Assembly (NCBI GenBank): GCA_003427395.1
Contig: BFEA01000050.1
Span: forward strand, 840,341-888,475
Length of the DNA: 48,135 bases
Source: Chara braunii
Lineage: Eukaryota; Streptophyta; Charophyceae; Charales; Characeae
Reading direction: 5' to 3'
Under the pieces are notes generated by a model. The model worked only from the letters and a program-made list of their open reading frames with translations, ran no database searches and was not told where the DNA came from. A program made the translations under genes and the position numbers. Every line of letters begins with the position of its first letter. The stretch's first letter is position 1. Below, piece after piece: positions 20,888 through 31,510 of this stretch.

Positions 20888-21241
20888 TCAATTTTCTTGG
20901 ATGACAGGCTGTTTTGCGGATGATTCTTGGTCATGGGCATTGCTTGAGGTGTTGCATGCCTCTCCCTCTAGGAAGTGGTCTGGGGTACTCCTCCTTCTCG
21001 CCCGAGCACAAGACTCGGATCTCAGAAGTCGGGCTGTCTCCACCGAATCGGCGAAGTACCCCCCTCGTTGAACGGTCCACTCTGGGTCGATAATAGGGCA
21101 GGCTCCTAAAGCAACGAACCCCCACCCCAGATGCTTCCTGAAGAAAGATAATATATTCACCGCAAGTAGATTTTCAGTTATCCCCTTCGTCTCTTGCCCA
21201 AGATAACTCGAACGAAAAAAGTTATGAGAGATGAGAAACAT
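20888..21241 (-). CDS. Short ORF inside element 2 LTR (117 codons), unknown
   Basis: This frame stays open in both LTRs. The other copy, at 29534-29956, is 140 codons with an N-terminal extension. The shared core reads SSYLGQETK, KHLGxGFVALG, IDPEWTVQRGGYFADSV and ESSAKQPVIQEN at the C-terminus. I recognise no domain. Differences between copies are mostly transitions and several change residues, so I see no clear purifying selection. It could be a captured gene fragment, an LTR-encoded accessory ORF, or chance. Confidence 0.25.
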   Translation of the reverse strand: MFLISHNFFRSSYLGQETKGITENLLAVNILSFFRKHLGWGFVALGACPIIDPEWTVQRGGYFADSVETARLLRSESCARARRRSTPDHFLEGEACNTSSNAHDQESSAKQPVIQEN

Positions 21242-22189
21242 TTAGACAGATAAAAGTCGTTCAAGAAAGAAGTGGTTAATCTTTGGGAAAAAACTACGTT
21301 CGTTTGACCTTATCTGCTTTATTTGATTCGAATTCGTTTTACGATACGCACAAAATTGACATTTTTCAAAACAATCAACCATTCTTGGCATGAAGGCAGG
21401 TGAGTAGTCAAAACAAGACATTCCTTTTCCATTTTCTCAAATAGGCCTAATCAACCTCCTTTGCAAGCATCCTTCTACCTACCTGCACAACACGCAGAGA
21501 CAACAAATTCAAAAGAAAATCAGTACAATCCCATGTCCACGTCAGACCTTTCCATTCACATGCACAATAAGCACGGCTTTCCTTTACCTTTTCAACGAAC
21601 ATGCAATAAACATGGTCAAGCAAAGTATGGGTTCATACAGGTGTGAAGGAAAATCTGAGTCAATCAACTTAGTGACCTTGAGTGAAGTGGTGTCGAACGC
21701 GCTCTGGCTCACTCAAGAAAACCAAGAAAGAATATACTTGTCGCCAAAAAAANTAAAGTCCCAAGGCAAGTCTCAAGCCAACTGCTTGTCCCAATCTTTT
21801 TCCGACTCGCTAGTAGCACACGAGGTAGTCCCAGATTCGATGGCGGCAAGTCGCACGAGTCCCAAAAAAAAGATGTTTCCAAGACAGGCTCAACTGGCAC
21901 CACGTCTGTCCCAACCAGTCCCAAGTGGTCCCTGATGGTCCTACGCCACCAACATTCACTCCTCACGCAGATTTCATAGTGCGCCGCATGCCAACTTCCA
22001 CCACGTCATGTTACCGCCTCCACCCACGCCAACTCTGGTAGCACAACTTCATTGAACAAAACAGACGCCGCGTCGTAAGAAAAAAAAAAAAAAAAAAAAA
22101 AAACTCCGCCACTATAGTGCTGCAAATCCCTGTTGTCGTGTTGCTAGTCCAACAGCATTTCCACACCAAAGAAAAAAAGCAAATGTTGT

Positions 22190-22660
22190 CGCGCCACCAA
22201 TCCGGCAGCACTTCCCCACCAAAAAATCAAGTGTCGCTACGTCGCAAATCTGGCAGCACTTCCCTGCCAAAAAAAAATCAAGTGTCACTGCGCCGCAGAT
22301 CCGGCAACACTTCCCTGCCAAAAGAAACTCAAGTGTTGTCGGGCCGCAAATCCGGCAGCACTTCCCCGCCAAATGAAAATCAAGTGTCGTCGCACAACAA
22401 ATCCGGCAGCGCTTCCGCGTCACCGCTGTTAAAACCAGAGGCGCCGCCGCAATAATTCGGCAGCGCCTCCGCACCACCACCGTTAAAACCTGAGCTGCCG
22501 TTGCAAAAATTTGGCAGTGCTTCCCCACCACAGTCGTTAAAACCAGAGCTGTCACCGCAAAAATTTGGCAGTGCTTCCGCACCACCGTCATTAAAACCAG
22601 AGCTGCCACCGCAAAAATTGTGCAGCGCTTCCGCACCACCGCCGTTAAAAAAACCACAGC
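22190..22660. repeat. Two adjacent minisatellites in left LTR of element 2
   Basis: The first array has about five units of roughly 52 bp around AATCCGGCAGCACTTCC and CCGCCAAAA. The second has about five units of roughly 60 bp around GGCAGCGCTTCCGCACCACC and GTTAAAACCAGAGCTGCC. The corresponding region of the right LTR has more units of the first type. Both strands are open through much of the array, giving repeated peptides (for example AGKCCRICG on -), which I treat as a by-product of the repeats. Confidence 0.85.
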
Positions 22661-24344
22661 TGCCGCCGTAGTCTCGCAACGTCCTTGGCTCCATCCCGTT
22701 GGACCAGCGCCAGCAAAAAGGGAGGGGAGCAGAGTGCTCCCTGCCTTGGCTATGACTGTCCTCCTCCTTGTTTGGCGCTCCTTTGCAGTCCTCCAGCTCT
22801 GCCGGCAGCACTCCCGCCTCCTCTCCAGCACTCTTGCAATGAGGCAAGTGTGCTGTCACACACTGGCAATTGGAGGCAAGTGTGAGGCAGCTGGGGGACA
22901 GCTGCCTCTTTTGTAGTGGCTGAGGAGTGCAGCAGCAGCCTCAGCTGCCCCAAGGCAAAATTTATCACTTGCATTGGGCCGTTGATCTGAGCCAGATCAA
23001 CGAACTGAGGTTGTCGCACCTCAGCCACACACTTAGGGTGGCAGTTGTACTCAACTGCCCCCCTCTTTTTCTCTCTTTTCCCTGCACTCAGCCCCACACT
23101 TTGTGCACGTTCAGCGGGAAAATGGTTGTTTTCCAGCCAGGTTTCCCTCACCACCTCTTCATCTCCCCAGCCTCTGGCCTGAGTCACATTCAGGCCAGTT
23201 TGGCCTGCATCTGATCATAGTCGCGGCCACATTCGTGGCCGTGGCTTTTTCTTTTTCCCTTTCTCCTTTCTACCTCCGCCCTCCCCTGAAAACGGGCAGG
23301 ACAGTTGTCAGGTTGGGAGAGGTAGGTCCTCCCTCTCCCAACGCTCACGTCCTTCCTCTCTCTTCCTCTCAACCTCCCTAACTCCCTCTTCCTTTCAACG
23401 CGCGCAATCTGAGCCGTGGGATCTACAATCTCGAGGCCGAAAATATTCGCGCCAGCCAAAGGTGAGAGCTAGTTGTGCTCCCATACAGCCAAAACAGCTA
23501 TTTTTCAAGTCACGAGGCAACCACTGCCTCGTTTTTACTTTTATTTTTATTTTTTTATTTTTATTTTATTTATTTATATTGTTTTCCTCTTTTACAGCTC
23601 GCAGCCTCTGAGTTGGCGCCTGTTGCTCCAGCAACGACGCCTGTTTCTTTCCCATAACGAGAGGGGATAAAAAACAATAAATAAATAAATAAATAAAGCA
23701 CAAACGCAGGCTCTCGGCTGCTCAATACAATGAGATAGCAGGGGGTAAAGATAAAGTGTGGCAGTGTATATTTCCGTGTTTCAGCGGTGGATTCATTCGA
23801 TTTTGCTCATCTTGTCATCGAGGGGCCAACCACAGGTAAGTCGGTGGCTGCCCCTTTCCTTCTCTCCCTTTCATATACGAGTAGTGTAGGTTCTCACGTT
23901 CTGGCACAGATTCATTCGAATCTGTTTCCCCCACCAACGGATGTGGCACCCGTTCGTCAAAAACGAACGGGCGCCTTAATAATTTTATGAACACACAAAA
24001 AAAAGGAACAAAAATCTATGAAGAATCTAAAATCTAAGCAAAACAAAAATCTTAAAAGAATTTAAAAACGTAAAAAAACAAAAACAAACTTACCTTTGTA
24101 AAAAAACAGTGTCCGTTTTCACGAGCAATATCACAAGCACTGGGGACCCAAACGCCCCAGGAAGTTCAGGTTGCGCCATCTGGCGCGCCTGCTTGTAGCG
24201 CAGTTTTTTTTTTTTTTTTTTTTTTTTAGTAATATAGTCGTTGGCATAAGCCAACGGCCGCAATTGATTGATGGCGCGTCCCCCCTTGCCTCCGATATAG
24301 GGACCAGAGTTCAATCCTGACCGGGATCGAAAAAAATAATAATA

Positions 24345-24403
24345 AAAATTGGACCATCACTCGATTTATGCGTGTCATCCTTGCGCAGGGGCCATGCCAA
24401 TCT
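24345..24403 (-). ncRNA. U6 snRNA 3'-half fragment inside left LTR of element 2
   Basis: Read on -, the segment contains GGCATGGCCCCTGCGCAAGG, then ATGACACGC, AAATCGAG and TGGTCCAATTTT. From memory this matches the 3' half of plant U6 (GGCCCCTGCGCAAGGATGAC, CACGCACAAATCGAG, ATGGTCCAAATTTT) with a few changes. The 5' half, including the ACAGAGA box, is absent, so it is a pseudogene fragment. It lies in element-sense orientation and exists in both LTRs. Confidence 0.8.
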
Positions 24404-24571
24404 CCACGCGGCGGATTGCGGTCGTGGGATCCTGATGATCGCGCGGCCAAAATCGATCGCGCCCAATCGCCTGGGCTGCTCCAAAAGGAGCTTTGCCCAG
24501 TAGGGCCGACATATTAGGTTCGATCCAGGTATCTGTCGGGTAAGAGTCATGTGCGATGACCTAATAGGCTA

Positions 24572-24597
24572 GCTCCTATCACGAAAGTGATAGGAGC
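24572..24597 (-). promoter_or_regulatory. Perfect 11-bp stem-loop in left LTR of element 2
   Basis: GCTCCTATCAC and GTGATAGGAGC flank a 4-nt loop (GAAA on +, TTTC on -). The right LTR has the same hairpin at 33425-33450 with one change, which becomes a G-U pair in element-sense RNA. A second, weaker hairpin (CTCTTC, TATAT, GAAGAG) follows directly and contains a TATA-like string. The function is unknown. Confidence 0.6.
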
Positions 24598-25180
24598 AGC
24601 TCTTCTATATGAAGAGTTCGCCCAGTCAGTTCTCCCCTATGTCGTGGCCTTGCAGGTTCTGCCTGCTTATGGCCTTGCAAGCCCATCCCGCCTGCGGCCC
24701 TGCAGGTTTCGCTTGCTTGTGGCCCTGCATGATTGTTTGGCCGCGTGACCTCGACATCGGCGTATCAACCCCCTAGCTTGGTGTCAACCTCCGCGGCCCA
24801 AGAAATAAAACCCTTTTTCCCACTGCGTCGCGGTCCTATACCCGGTGCACCCCTCCTCTTAGCCTACTTAAGCCCTGAATCGCGCAGATGCTAAGTCGCG
24901 CGACATTATTTTAGGTAAACTAGGTCTAGCTTTAGTTTTTCCATAACCGGGCATCCTTGCGACCTTGTCGAGAATCGCGGGCGACAGTCCGTACCGCTGA
25001 CTCCCTCTGTGACGTCAGATTCTAAAAAAAAAAAAAATAGGTCTCTCATTCATAAAGTTGGTGTGAATAACTTTTGGTAGACTTCAGTCTCATCAAGTTC
25101 CTTAATTTAACGAAAAAGTCGGACAGCGTTCGACATTGAAAACCCACGCAAATACCCTTGTAAGGGTTTCTGCTCCGACA

Positions 25181-25198
25181 GCATTCCCAGACCCCATT
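25181..25198 (-). promoter_or_regulatory. Polypurine-like tract of element 2
   Basis: Read on -, the bases just before the LTR start are AATGGGGTCTGGGAATGC. It is purine-rich and comparable to the tract of element 1 (GGGGGGGAAGC). It supports the - orientation. Confidence 0.6.
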
Positions 25199-27069
25199 GA
25201 ACGACGTCCGCGTCCTTCACCCTATATTAACAATTAATATAGGTTTGTCTGGATTCTTATGGAACTCCTTTGTAAAAATAATAACAAAATTATCTCAATC
25301 ACAATTAGACCGAAACATAAATCTGAGTCATTCCTCCGGTAGTTTGAAATTCATCACCTATGAATGGTCTTACTAAGCGACGTTCTCGTTGCTCTTCATC
25401 AAGATAATAATAGAAACCTCATAAGATTTTAATAGATACTTCGTATAATCAATCAAGCAACCATCCGAAACGAAGCCGGAGAGTTTTTACCAACATTCAA
25501 GGAACGACACTCTCTGTCATTCGCTGTCCAAATAGAAATTAGGATTCTTACGAAATTCTCAGTTGAAAGCAATGGTTACAATACACAACAATTCAACAAA
25601 CATCCGGAACATAATCAGCATTCCACAATAAAACTGGATTTAATCTTCAGAAGTCTTACAATTCACTTATTCGAGAGGATCATTCTCATGTAGGTCTTTG
25701 ACAAGATCATCCCCCTGCAGGTCTTTTCACGGAATCATCCCCCTGCAGGTCTTCCAAAAGGAAACAGTCACATCACAACTCAACCAATTTTTCAATTCAA
25801 CAAATATTCTGATTAAGACAGGTTCCTTGTCACATAACTATTCCCCAATTACTGATAGGAATGATTCCCCAGATGCTGATGAAAACTTCCCAATCCACTG
25901 ATGGGAACGAGTCCCCAGTTGCTGATGGAAGTCACTCCTCAGTCTGCTGATGGGAACCAATCCACAGTGTACTGAGGGGAATTACTTTCCATCTTTCTGA
26001 TGGGAACGACTCCCCAATTGCTGATGATGGGAATGACCTCTCAGTCTACTGATGGGAACAAGTCCGTGGTTGCTAATAGAAGTCACTCCCCAGTCTGCTG
26101 ATGGGAACCACTCCCCAGTCCACTGATGAAATCGAGTTGTGAGATCATCATGTTATAGGTCTTTCACAGGCTTAACCCCCTGCGGGTCTTTCATTCCATC
26201 AATATGAGAATGACTCCCCAGTTGCTGATGGGGATGACCTCCCGGTCTACAGATGGGAACAAGTCCCCAATTGCTGATGGAAGTCACTCCCGAGTCTGTT
26301 GATGGGAGCCAGTCCGCAGTCTTTCACAGGTTAAACTCTCTGTGGGCCTTTCATTCCATCAATATAACAATGACTCCCTAGTTATTGATGGGAATGACCT
26401 CCCAGTCTACTGATGGGAACAAGTCCCCAGTTGCTGATGGAAGCCACTCCCCAGTCTGCTGATAGGAGCCAATCCGTTTTTCGATAACCATTCCTCAACA
26501 ATCGCCATAACATTCCATAATATTCGCTCGCAATTCAAACTTATTTTCATTCCATCCAAGTTTCAATCTCTCAATTGATCACTCTGTCACATGTAGAGTA
26601 GAACAACCTTACCTTCTACAACCAAGGTTGGCTAGACCATGGTTATAGAGGTGTAGAGACTATGCTTGACACGAGGAGAGGTAGTCACTTCTGCCCTCGC
26701 GGCAATCATAATCGTCTACCTACAAATTCACAACTTTTCAACAACTTACATTCAATCAAATGTTCACAACAACAAAATAATTCACGATAAATGTTTTCAC
26801 ATGGAATTTCAAAGTAATCCGCATTCTATATTCTTCATCAATAAATCAAATACAGTAGATGACTTTTCAATGGATGGTGGTCTGGGTAGCTGATACATCA
26901 AATCAAATAGAGCTCTCAACTTATCAAAATAATATTAAGCAAAATATCAACCTCAAGTTGACAACACCTAATGTTATTCCGACAAAAAAGTGTTTCGAAG
27001 TTCACAATGAACTTAGAAAATGAACTTTATAATCTTGACAACTTATTTTTTCATGGCTTCCAACTCCTT
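25199..27069 (-). other. Non-coding internal region of element 2
   Basis: No Pol motif is visible on either strand between Gag and the 3' LTR, where protease, RT and integrase would normally lie. The only structure is the minisatellite at 25845-26475 and a few short open frames without recognisable content. Confidence 0.65.
25845..26475. repeat. Minisatellite with CTGATGGGAA/CCCCAGT units
   Basis: Around 20 or more imperfect units of about 25-27 bp carry the theme CCCCAGTCTGCTGATGGGAA. A short spacer near 26150-26200 and another near 26310-26350 contain CTTTCACAGG and CTTTCATTCCATCAATA motifs. That suggests a higher-order repeat of roughly 170-190 bp. Confidence 0.85.
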
Positions 27070-28245
27070 TCATCTATTCGGAGTATGTCCGGTTCTTCCG
27101 CAGCTTTTACAAATAATACTCTTCCAATACAATCTTTTTTTTTTTGCATCCCGTCGATTTTGAGACGCTAACTCATAATGCTCTGCCTTCTGGGTAGTTG
27201 ACGTCGAAGAACTATCTAAACAATCACCCCTATCTCTTCTATCTTTCTCACATGGATCATCCAAAGGTTGTTTTATCCTTGCCTTCTAATACTCATGATG
27301 AGAATCGTCCTCTGTTTCTTTCAATATCTCTCTAATTTCCGAGAGATTTGACACAAAATTTGAATTTCTCTTTCGTTTATCAATCTGGCACTCCCTCCCA
27401 GAGTTTTGCAAGCGAAGCTGCATACGAAGAACCTGGTCAAAATTTTCATTTCTAAAATTTAAACGAATTTTTTCCCATTCTACCTCACGGATAAGTTCAT
27501 ACTGTTCTCCTTCTAAAAAATTTGCAAAAAAGATAAGACATCTTTGTCTTTCTGCTAATCCATGTATCCGATGAGCAGTCCGTTCAAACTCAATCAGAAA
27601 TTTTTTTTTAATCACGTATCCATCTCGTTTGGTATTCTTCAAATCCTCAATTGTTGTTGTTGTGCCTCCCAACCAAAACTTTTTTAACATGGCATCTCGA
27701 AAATCAGGCCATGTCTTTGACATTTCGGCTATTTGTAGAATTACGTTCACAAAATCTTTTTCGGCATACCTAAGAATTTTTTTCAACATCTGGGGCTCAT
27801 CCCAATTGTTGATGGATGCAAGTTGCTCAAATTTTTTAATGAAAGTAGAAATGAAGTTACCGTCAAAAAGAGGGACGTCTACTCTTGGCAGACTTTCTCT
27901 TTTCACGTCTCTCTGTTTTATAAGTCGAGTTATTCCAAGCACATCTTCGTGATGATGACTTCTGCTTTCTTTCTTTTTCTCTTCTTCGACCGGTTTCGAG
28001 AATTTGACAATCATCAACTTCTCGAACTCATTTCAAGTTCCAGAAGCGCGTAGAAGATGTCAAACCTCAACCTTCAATTCTTCAATCACAAACCACAAAT
28101 TGAAAAGGAACTTGTGATTTTCTCGCCAGAGCATTAGCGTTGTCAAAACCTGAAAGGCCTGTAAGAATTCAACAACCCCGTCACGGTTGCCTCTGAAAAG
28201 GGGCACGTAAGTAAAAGTTTCTCCCGTCATTTTATCACCCTGCAA
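27070..28245 (-). pseudogene. Gag of element 2, broken by in-frame stops
   Basis: One frame on - runs 28245 to 27070 with stops at about 28060, near 28025 and at 27286, and ends at 27070. An N-terminal segment (TYVPLFRGN, VVEFLQAFQ) resembles the start of the later capsid segment (VDVPLFDGN, FIKKFEQLASINNWD), suggesting a duplicated head. The capsid region continues with KTWPDFRDAMLKKFW, IEDLKNTKRDG, EFERTAHRIHG and FLEGEQYELIREVEW. After the 27286 stop comes a charged tail and a zinc knuckle, CKSCGRTGHTPNR, in which the last Cys position is a stop codon. The family is retrotransposon Gag; no protease follows in any frame. Confidence 0.8.
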
Positions 28246-28688
28246 AAGGCGTAAACTATATTAATGGTCGAATTATCTGATTGATAATTTAACAACTATA
28301 GAAACAATTTCAGGTCTCACTTGCAAGTATTATGTTTAACCATCAAAATAACTTATTCAGATGTCGTTTCATCAATGAAAACATGTCACAGATGTTCAAT
28401 AATTTATCAATGAGTTTTACAAATTATTTGAATGAAAGTCATAATAATAGTTCTTGAACTAAAAGTCATTATCCAAATGACTTTTTAAAGCTAGACTTCC
28501 CCTGCGAGTCTAAGATAAAAGCTAGTACCAGATGTACAACAATATAGAGTACAAGAAGGTGTTATCCTTCTTCTCTCTATAGAGGTCAGAGTTACTAACT
28601 TTTCTCTTAACCAAGTAAAGAAAGTATATTTTTTACATCATTCATCCCCGAGTGTCGTTCCACCAGGGACAACGGTGGTTTGTCGTTA

Positions 28689-28706
28689 TCCCCGGCAACA
28701 GCGCCA
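28689..28706 (-). promoter_or_regulatory. Primer-binding site of element 2, tRNA-Asp type
   Basis: Read on -, TGGCGCTGTTGCCGGGGA lies two bases after the LTR end. It differs from the plant tRNA-Asp complement at one position, a different position from the mismatch in the PBS of element 1. It proves the - orientation and shows that the two elements use the same primer tRNA. Confidence 0.9.
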
Positions 28707-29533
28707 CCTGTCGAGCCCATCGGCCCCCCTGCGAGCGAGAACCCTCCCAACTATGTCACGTAGGAGTTTTAAAAAAAACTATAGAGACAACTTCGGGACG
28801 ATGCAAAACATTCTGCGAACCGCTGAGACGGTCGCGGTTGTGACGTCCCTTTCCCGCTCTAGCCGGGTGTACCAGCTGTACATCTCGCGGTCCCCTACGA
28901 CATGACAGGTTCCCGCGGGGCATAAGCTTGCTTCCCTAAGGGGATGTCACCACCCTTAGAGGTGTATCCCTACCAAGCTGCTGACCCACGTGTGAAAGCT
29001 TTTAAATGCAGTTGTAGAGGTGAGTCAACAGTGGGTGTTTGCTCGCTCGCTGCAGTATAGGTACGCGCGATTAAAACGCCTATTGAGCCCGGAAGTCGTC
29101 CGTTCCTTAGGGCGCTGATCTCCTAAGTACGAAGCGTACGCCGGTCGACAAGGATGGTCTCAACCAACCGTGAAACCTCCTTGTCCCTTTAAACACGAGT
29201 CAAAAGAAAGTTATAACAATCACGCATGGTTATACCAAAAGGAACTGTTACTTAGTCGATAGGAATATACATTCCATCTGCAATGACAATCTAAAGAGTC
29301 AAAATCATTATTAGATACCCAAAATCAAAATAAAATTCGACCACCCCGGGTCGATCTCCACAAAAACCATACAGCTGCCAACGAGGAGCTGGCCTTAAAC
29401 AGTAACATATATGCAACCGATACGGTTCGGACAACCTTAGTTTTGACTCGATGAGATGCACTGCCAAAGTTATTAATTTCATCCTACAACTGACCTAAGA
29501 TTGAACACACACACATCCGTTTTCATACGTTTC

Positions 29534-29956
29534 TCAATTTTCTTGGATGACAGGCTGTTTTGCGGATGATTCTTTATCAGGGGTATCCCTTGAGGTGTTG
29601 CATGTCTCTCCCTCTAGGAAGTGGTTTGGGGTACTCCTCCTCCTCACCCGAGCACAAGACTTGGATCTCAGAAGTTGGGCCGGCTCCACCGAATCGGCAA
29701 AGTACCCCCCCCGTTGAACGGTCCACTCTGGGTCGATAACAGGGTCGGTTCCTAAAGCAACGAACCCCCGCCCTAGATGCTTCCTAAAGAAAGAGAATGT
29801 GTTCACCACAAGAAGATTTTCAGTTGTCTTCTTCGTCTCTTGCCCAAGGTAACTCGAACGAAAATAGTTAGAAAAAATAGAGAATGAGAAACATTTAGAC
29901 AGATAAAAGTCGTTCAGGAAAGAAATGGTCAATCTTTGGGAAAAGACTATATTCAT
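29534..29956 (-). CDS. Short ORF inside element 2 LTR (140 codons), unknown
   Basis: This is the counterpart of 20888-21241. The N-terminus is longer (SQRLTISFLNDFYLSK), followed by the same core (YLGQETK, FFRKHLGRGFVALG, DPEWTVQRGGYFADSV, SSAKQPVIQEN). No recognised domain or signal peptide is present. That both copies stay open is suggestive only. Confidence 0.25.
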   Translation of the reverse strand: MNIVFSQRLTISFLNDFYLSKCFSFSIFSNYFRSSYLGQETKKTTENLLVVNTFSFFRKHLGRGFVALGTDPVIDPEWTVQRGGYFADSVEPAQLLRSKSCARVRRRSTPNHFLEGETCNTSRDTPDKESSAKQPVIQEN

Positions 29957-30839
29957 TTGACCTTATCTGCTTTATTTGATTCGAATTCGTTTCACGATAC
30001 GCACAAAATTGATATTTTTCAAAACAATCAACCCTTCTTGGCATGCAGACAGGTTTGTAGTCAAAAGAAGACATTCCTTTTTCATTTTCTCAAATAGGCC
30101 TAATCAACCCCCTTTGCAAGCATCCTTCTACATACCTGCACAACATGCAGAGACAACAAATTCAAAAGAAAACCAGTACAATCTCATGTCCACATCAGAC
30201 CTTTCCATTCACATGCACTATAAGCACGACTTTCCTTTACCTTTTCAACGAACATTCAATGAACAGGGTCAAGCAAAGTGTGGGTTCATACAAGTGTGAA
30301 GGAAAATCAGAGTCAATCAACTTAGTGACCTTGAGTGAAGTGGTGTCGAACGCGCTCTGGCTCACTCAAGAAAACCAAGAAAGAATATACTTGTCGCCAA
30401 AAAAANTAAAGTCCCAAGGCAAGTCTCAAGCCAACTGCTTGTCCCAATCTTTTTCCGACTCGCTAGTAGCACACGAGGTAGTCCCAGATTCGATGGCGGC
30501 AAGTCGCACGAGTCCCAAAAAAAAGATGTTTCCAAGACAGGCTCAACTGGCACCACGCCTGTCCCAACCGGTCCCAAGTGGTTCCTGATGGTCCTACGCC
30601 ACCAACATTCACTCCTTACCCAGATTTCATAGTGCGTCGCGTGCCAACTACCACCACGTCATGTTACCGCCTTCGCCCACGCCAACTCTGGTAGCACAAC
30701 TTCATTAAACAAAACAGACGCTGTGTCGTAAGGAAAAAAAAAAAAAAAAAAACTCTGTCACTATAGTGCTGCAAATCCCTGTTCTCGTGTTGCTAATCCA
30801 ACAGCATTTCCACACCAAATAAAAAAAGCAAATGTTGCC

Positions 30840-31510
30840 ACGCCACCAATCCGGCAGCACTTCCCCGCCAAAAAAATCAAATAACGCCGCGTCGCATATC
30901 CGGCAGCACTTCCCTGCCAAAAGAAAATCAAGTGTCGCCGCGCCGCAAATCCGGCAGCACTTCCCCCCCAAAAGAAAATCAAGTGCCGCCCGCGCCGCAA
31001 ATCTGGCAGCATTTCCCCGCCAGAGGAAAATCAAGTGTCGTCGCGCAGCAAATCCGAAAGCACTTCCCCGCCAAAAAACTTAAGTGTCGCTGCATCGCAA
31101 ATCCGGCAGCACTTCCCTGCCAAAAGAAAATCGAGTGTCGTCGCGCCGCAAATCCGGCAGCACTTCCCCCCCAAAAGAAAATCAAGTGTCGCCGCGCCGC
31201 AAATCCGGCAACACTTCCCCGCCAAAAAAAAATCAAGTGCAGTCGCGCAGCAAATCCTGCAGCGCTTTCGCACGACCGCTGTTAAAACTAGAGCCGCCGC
31301 CGCAAAAATTCAACAGCGCTTCCGCACCAACGCCGTTAAAACCAGAGCTGCCGCTGCAAAAATTTGGCAGCGCTTCCACACCACCGCCGTTAAAACCAGA
31401 GCTGCCGCCGCAAAATTTTGGCAGCGCTTCCGTACCACCACCGTTAAAACCAGAGTTGCCACCACAGAAATTCGGCAGCGCTTCCGCACCACCTCCGTTA
31501 AAACCAGAGT
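30840..31510. repeat. Expanded minisatellites in right LTR of element 2
   Basis: About nine units of the roughly 52-bp GGCAGCACTTCC repeat are followed by about five units of the roughly 60-bp GGCAGCGCTTCC/GTTAAAACCAGAG repeat. The expansion relative to the left LTR accounts for the length difference between LTRs. Confidence 0.85.

Larger units (their letters stand above)
20056..25180 (-). repeat. Element 2 LTR, 3' copy in element sense (5125 bp)
   Basis: This is the left-hand long repeat in window coordinates. It matches 28709-34034 end to end. Contents in + coordinates: a conserved short ORF on - near 20888-21241, tandem arrays at 22190-22660, an AATA-repeat and poly-A/poly-T runs, a U6-like segment at 24345-24403, a stem-loop at 24572-24597, and CCTGCAGG-rich short repeats near 24640-24735. 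The ambiguous base at 21753 is mirrored in the other copy. Confidence 0.92.

Noticed and set aside
22112-22831. 239-codon Cys-rich repeat protein on - (AGKCCRICG repeats)
   Set aside because: It translates the LTR minisatellite; unit lengths vary and the same frame is not maintained in the other LTR copy.
25845-26475. CRISPR-like array
   Set aside because: Units are contiguous and imperfect without unique spacers of constant length, in an evidently eukaryotic transposon.
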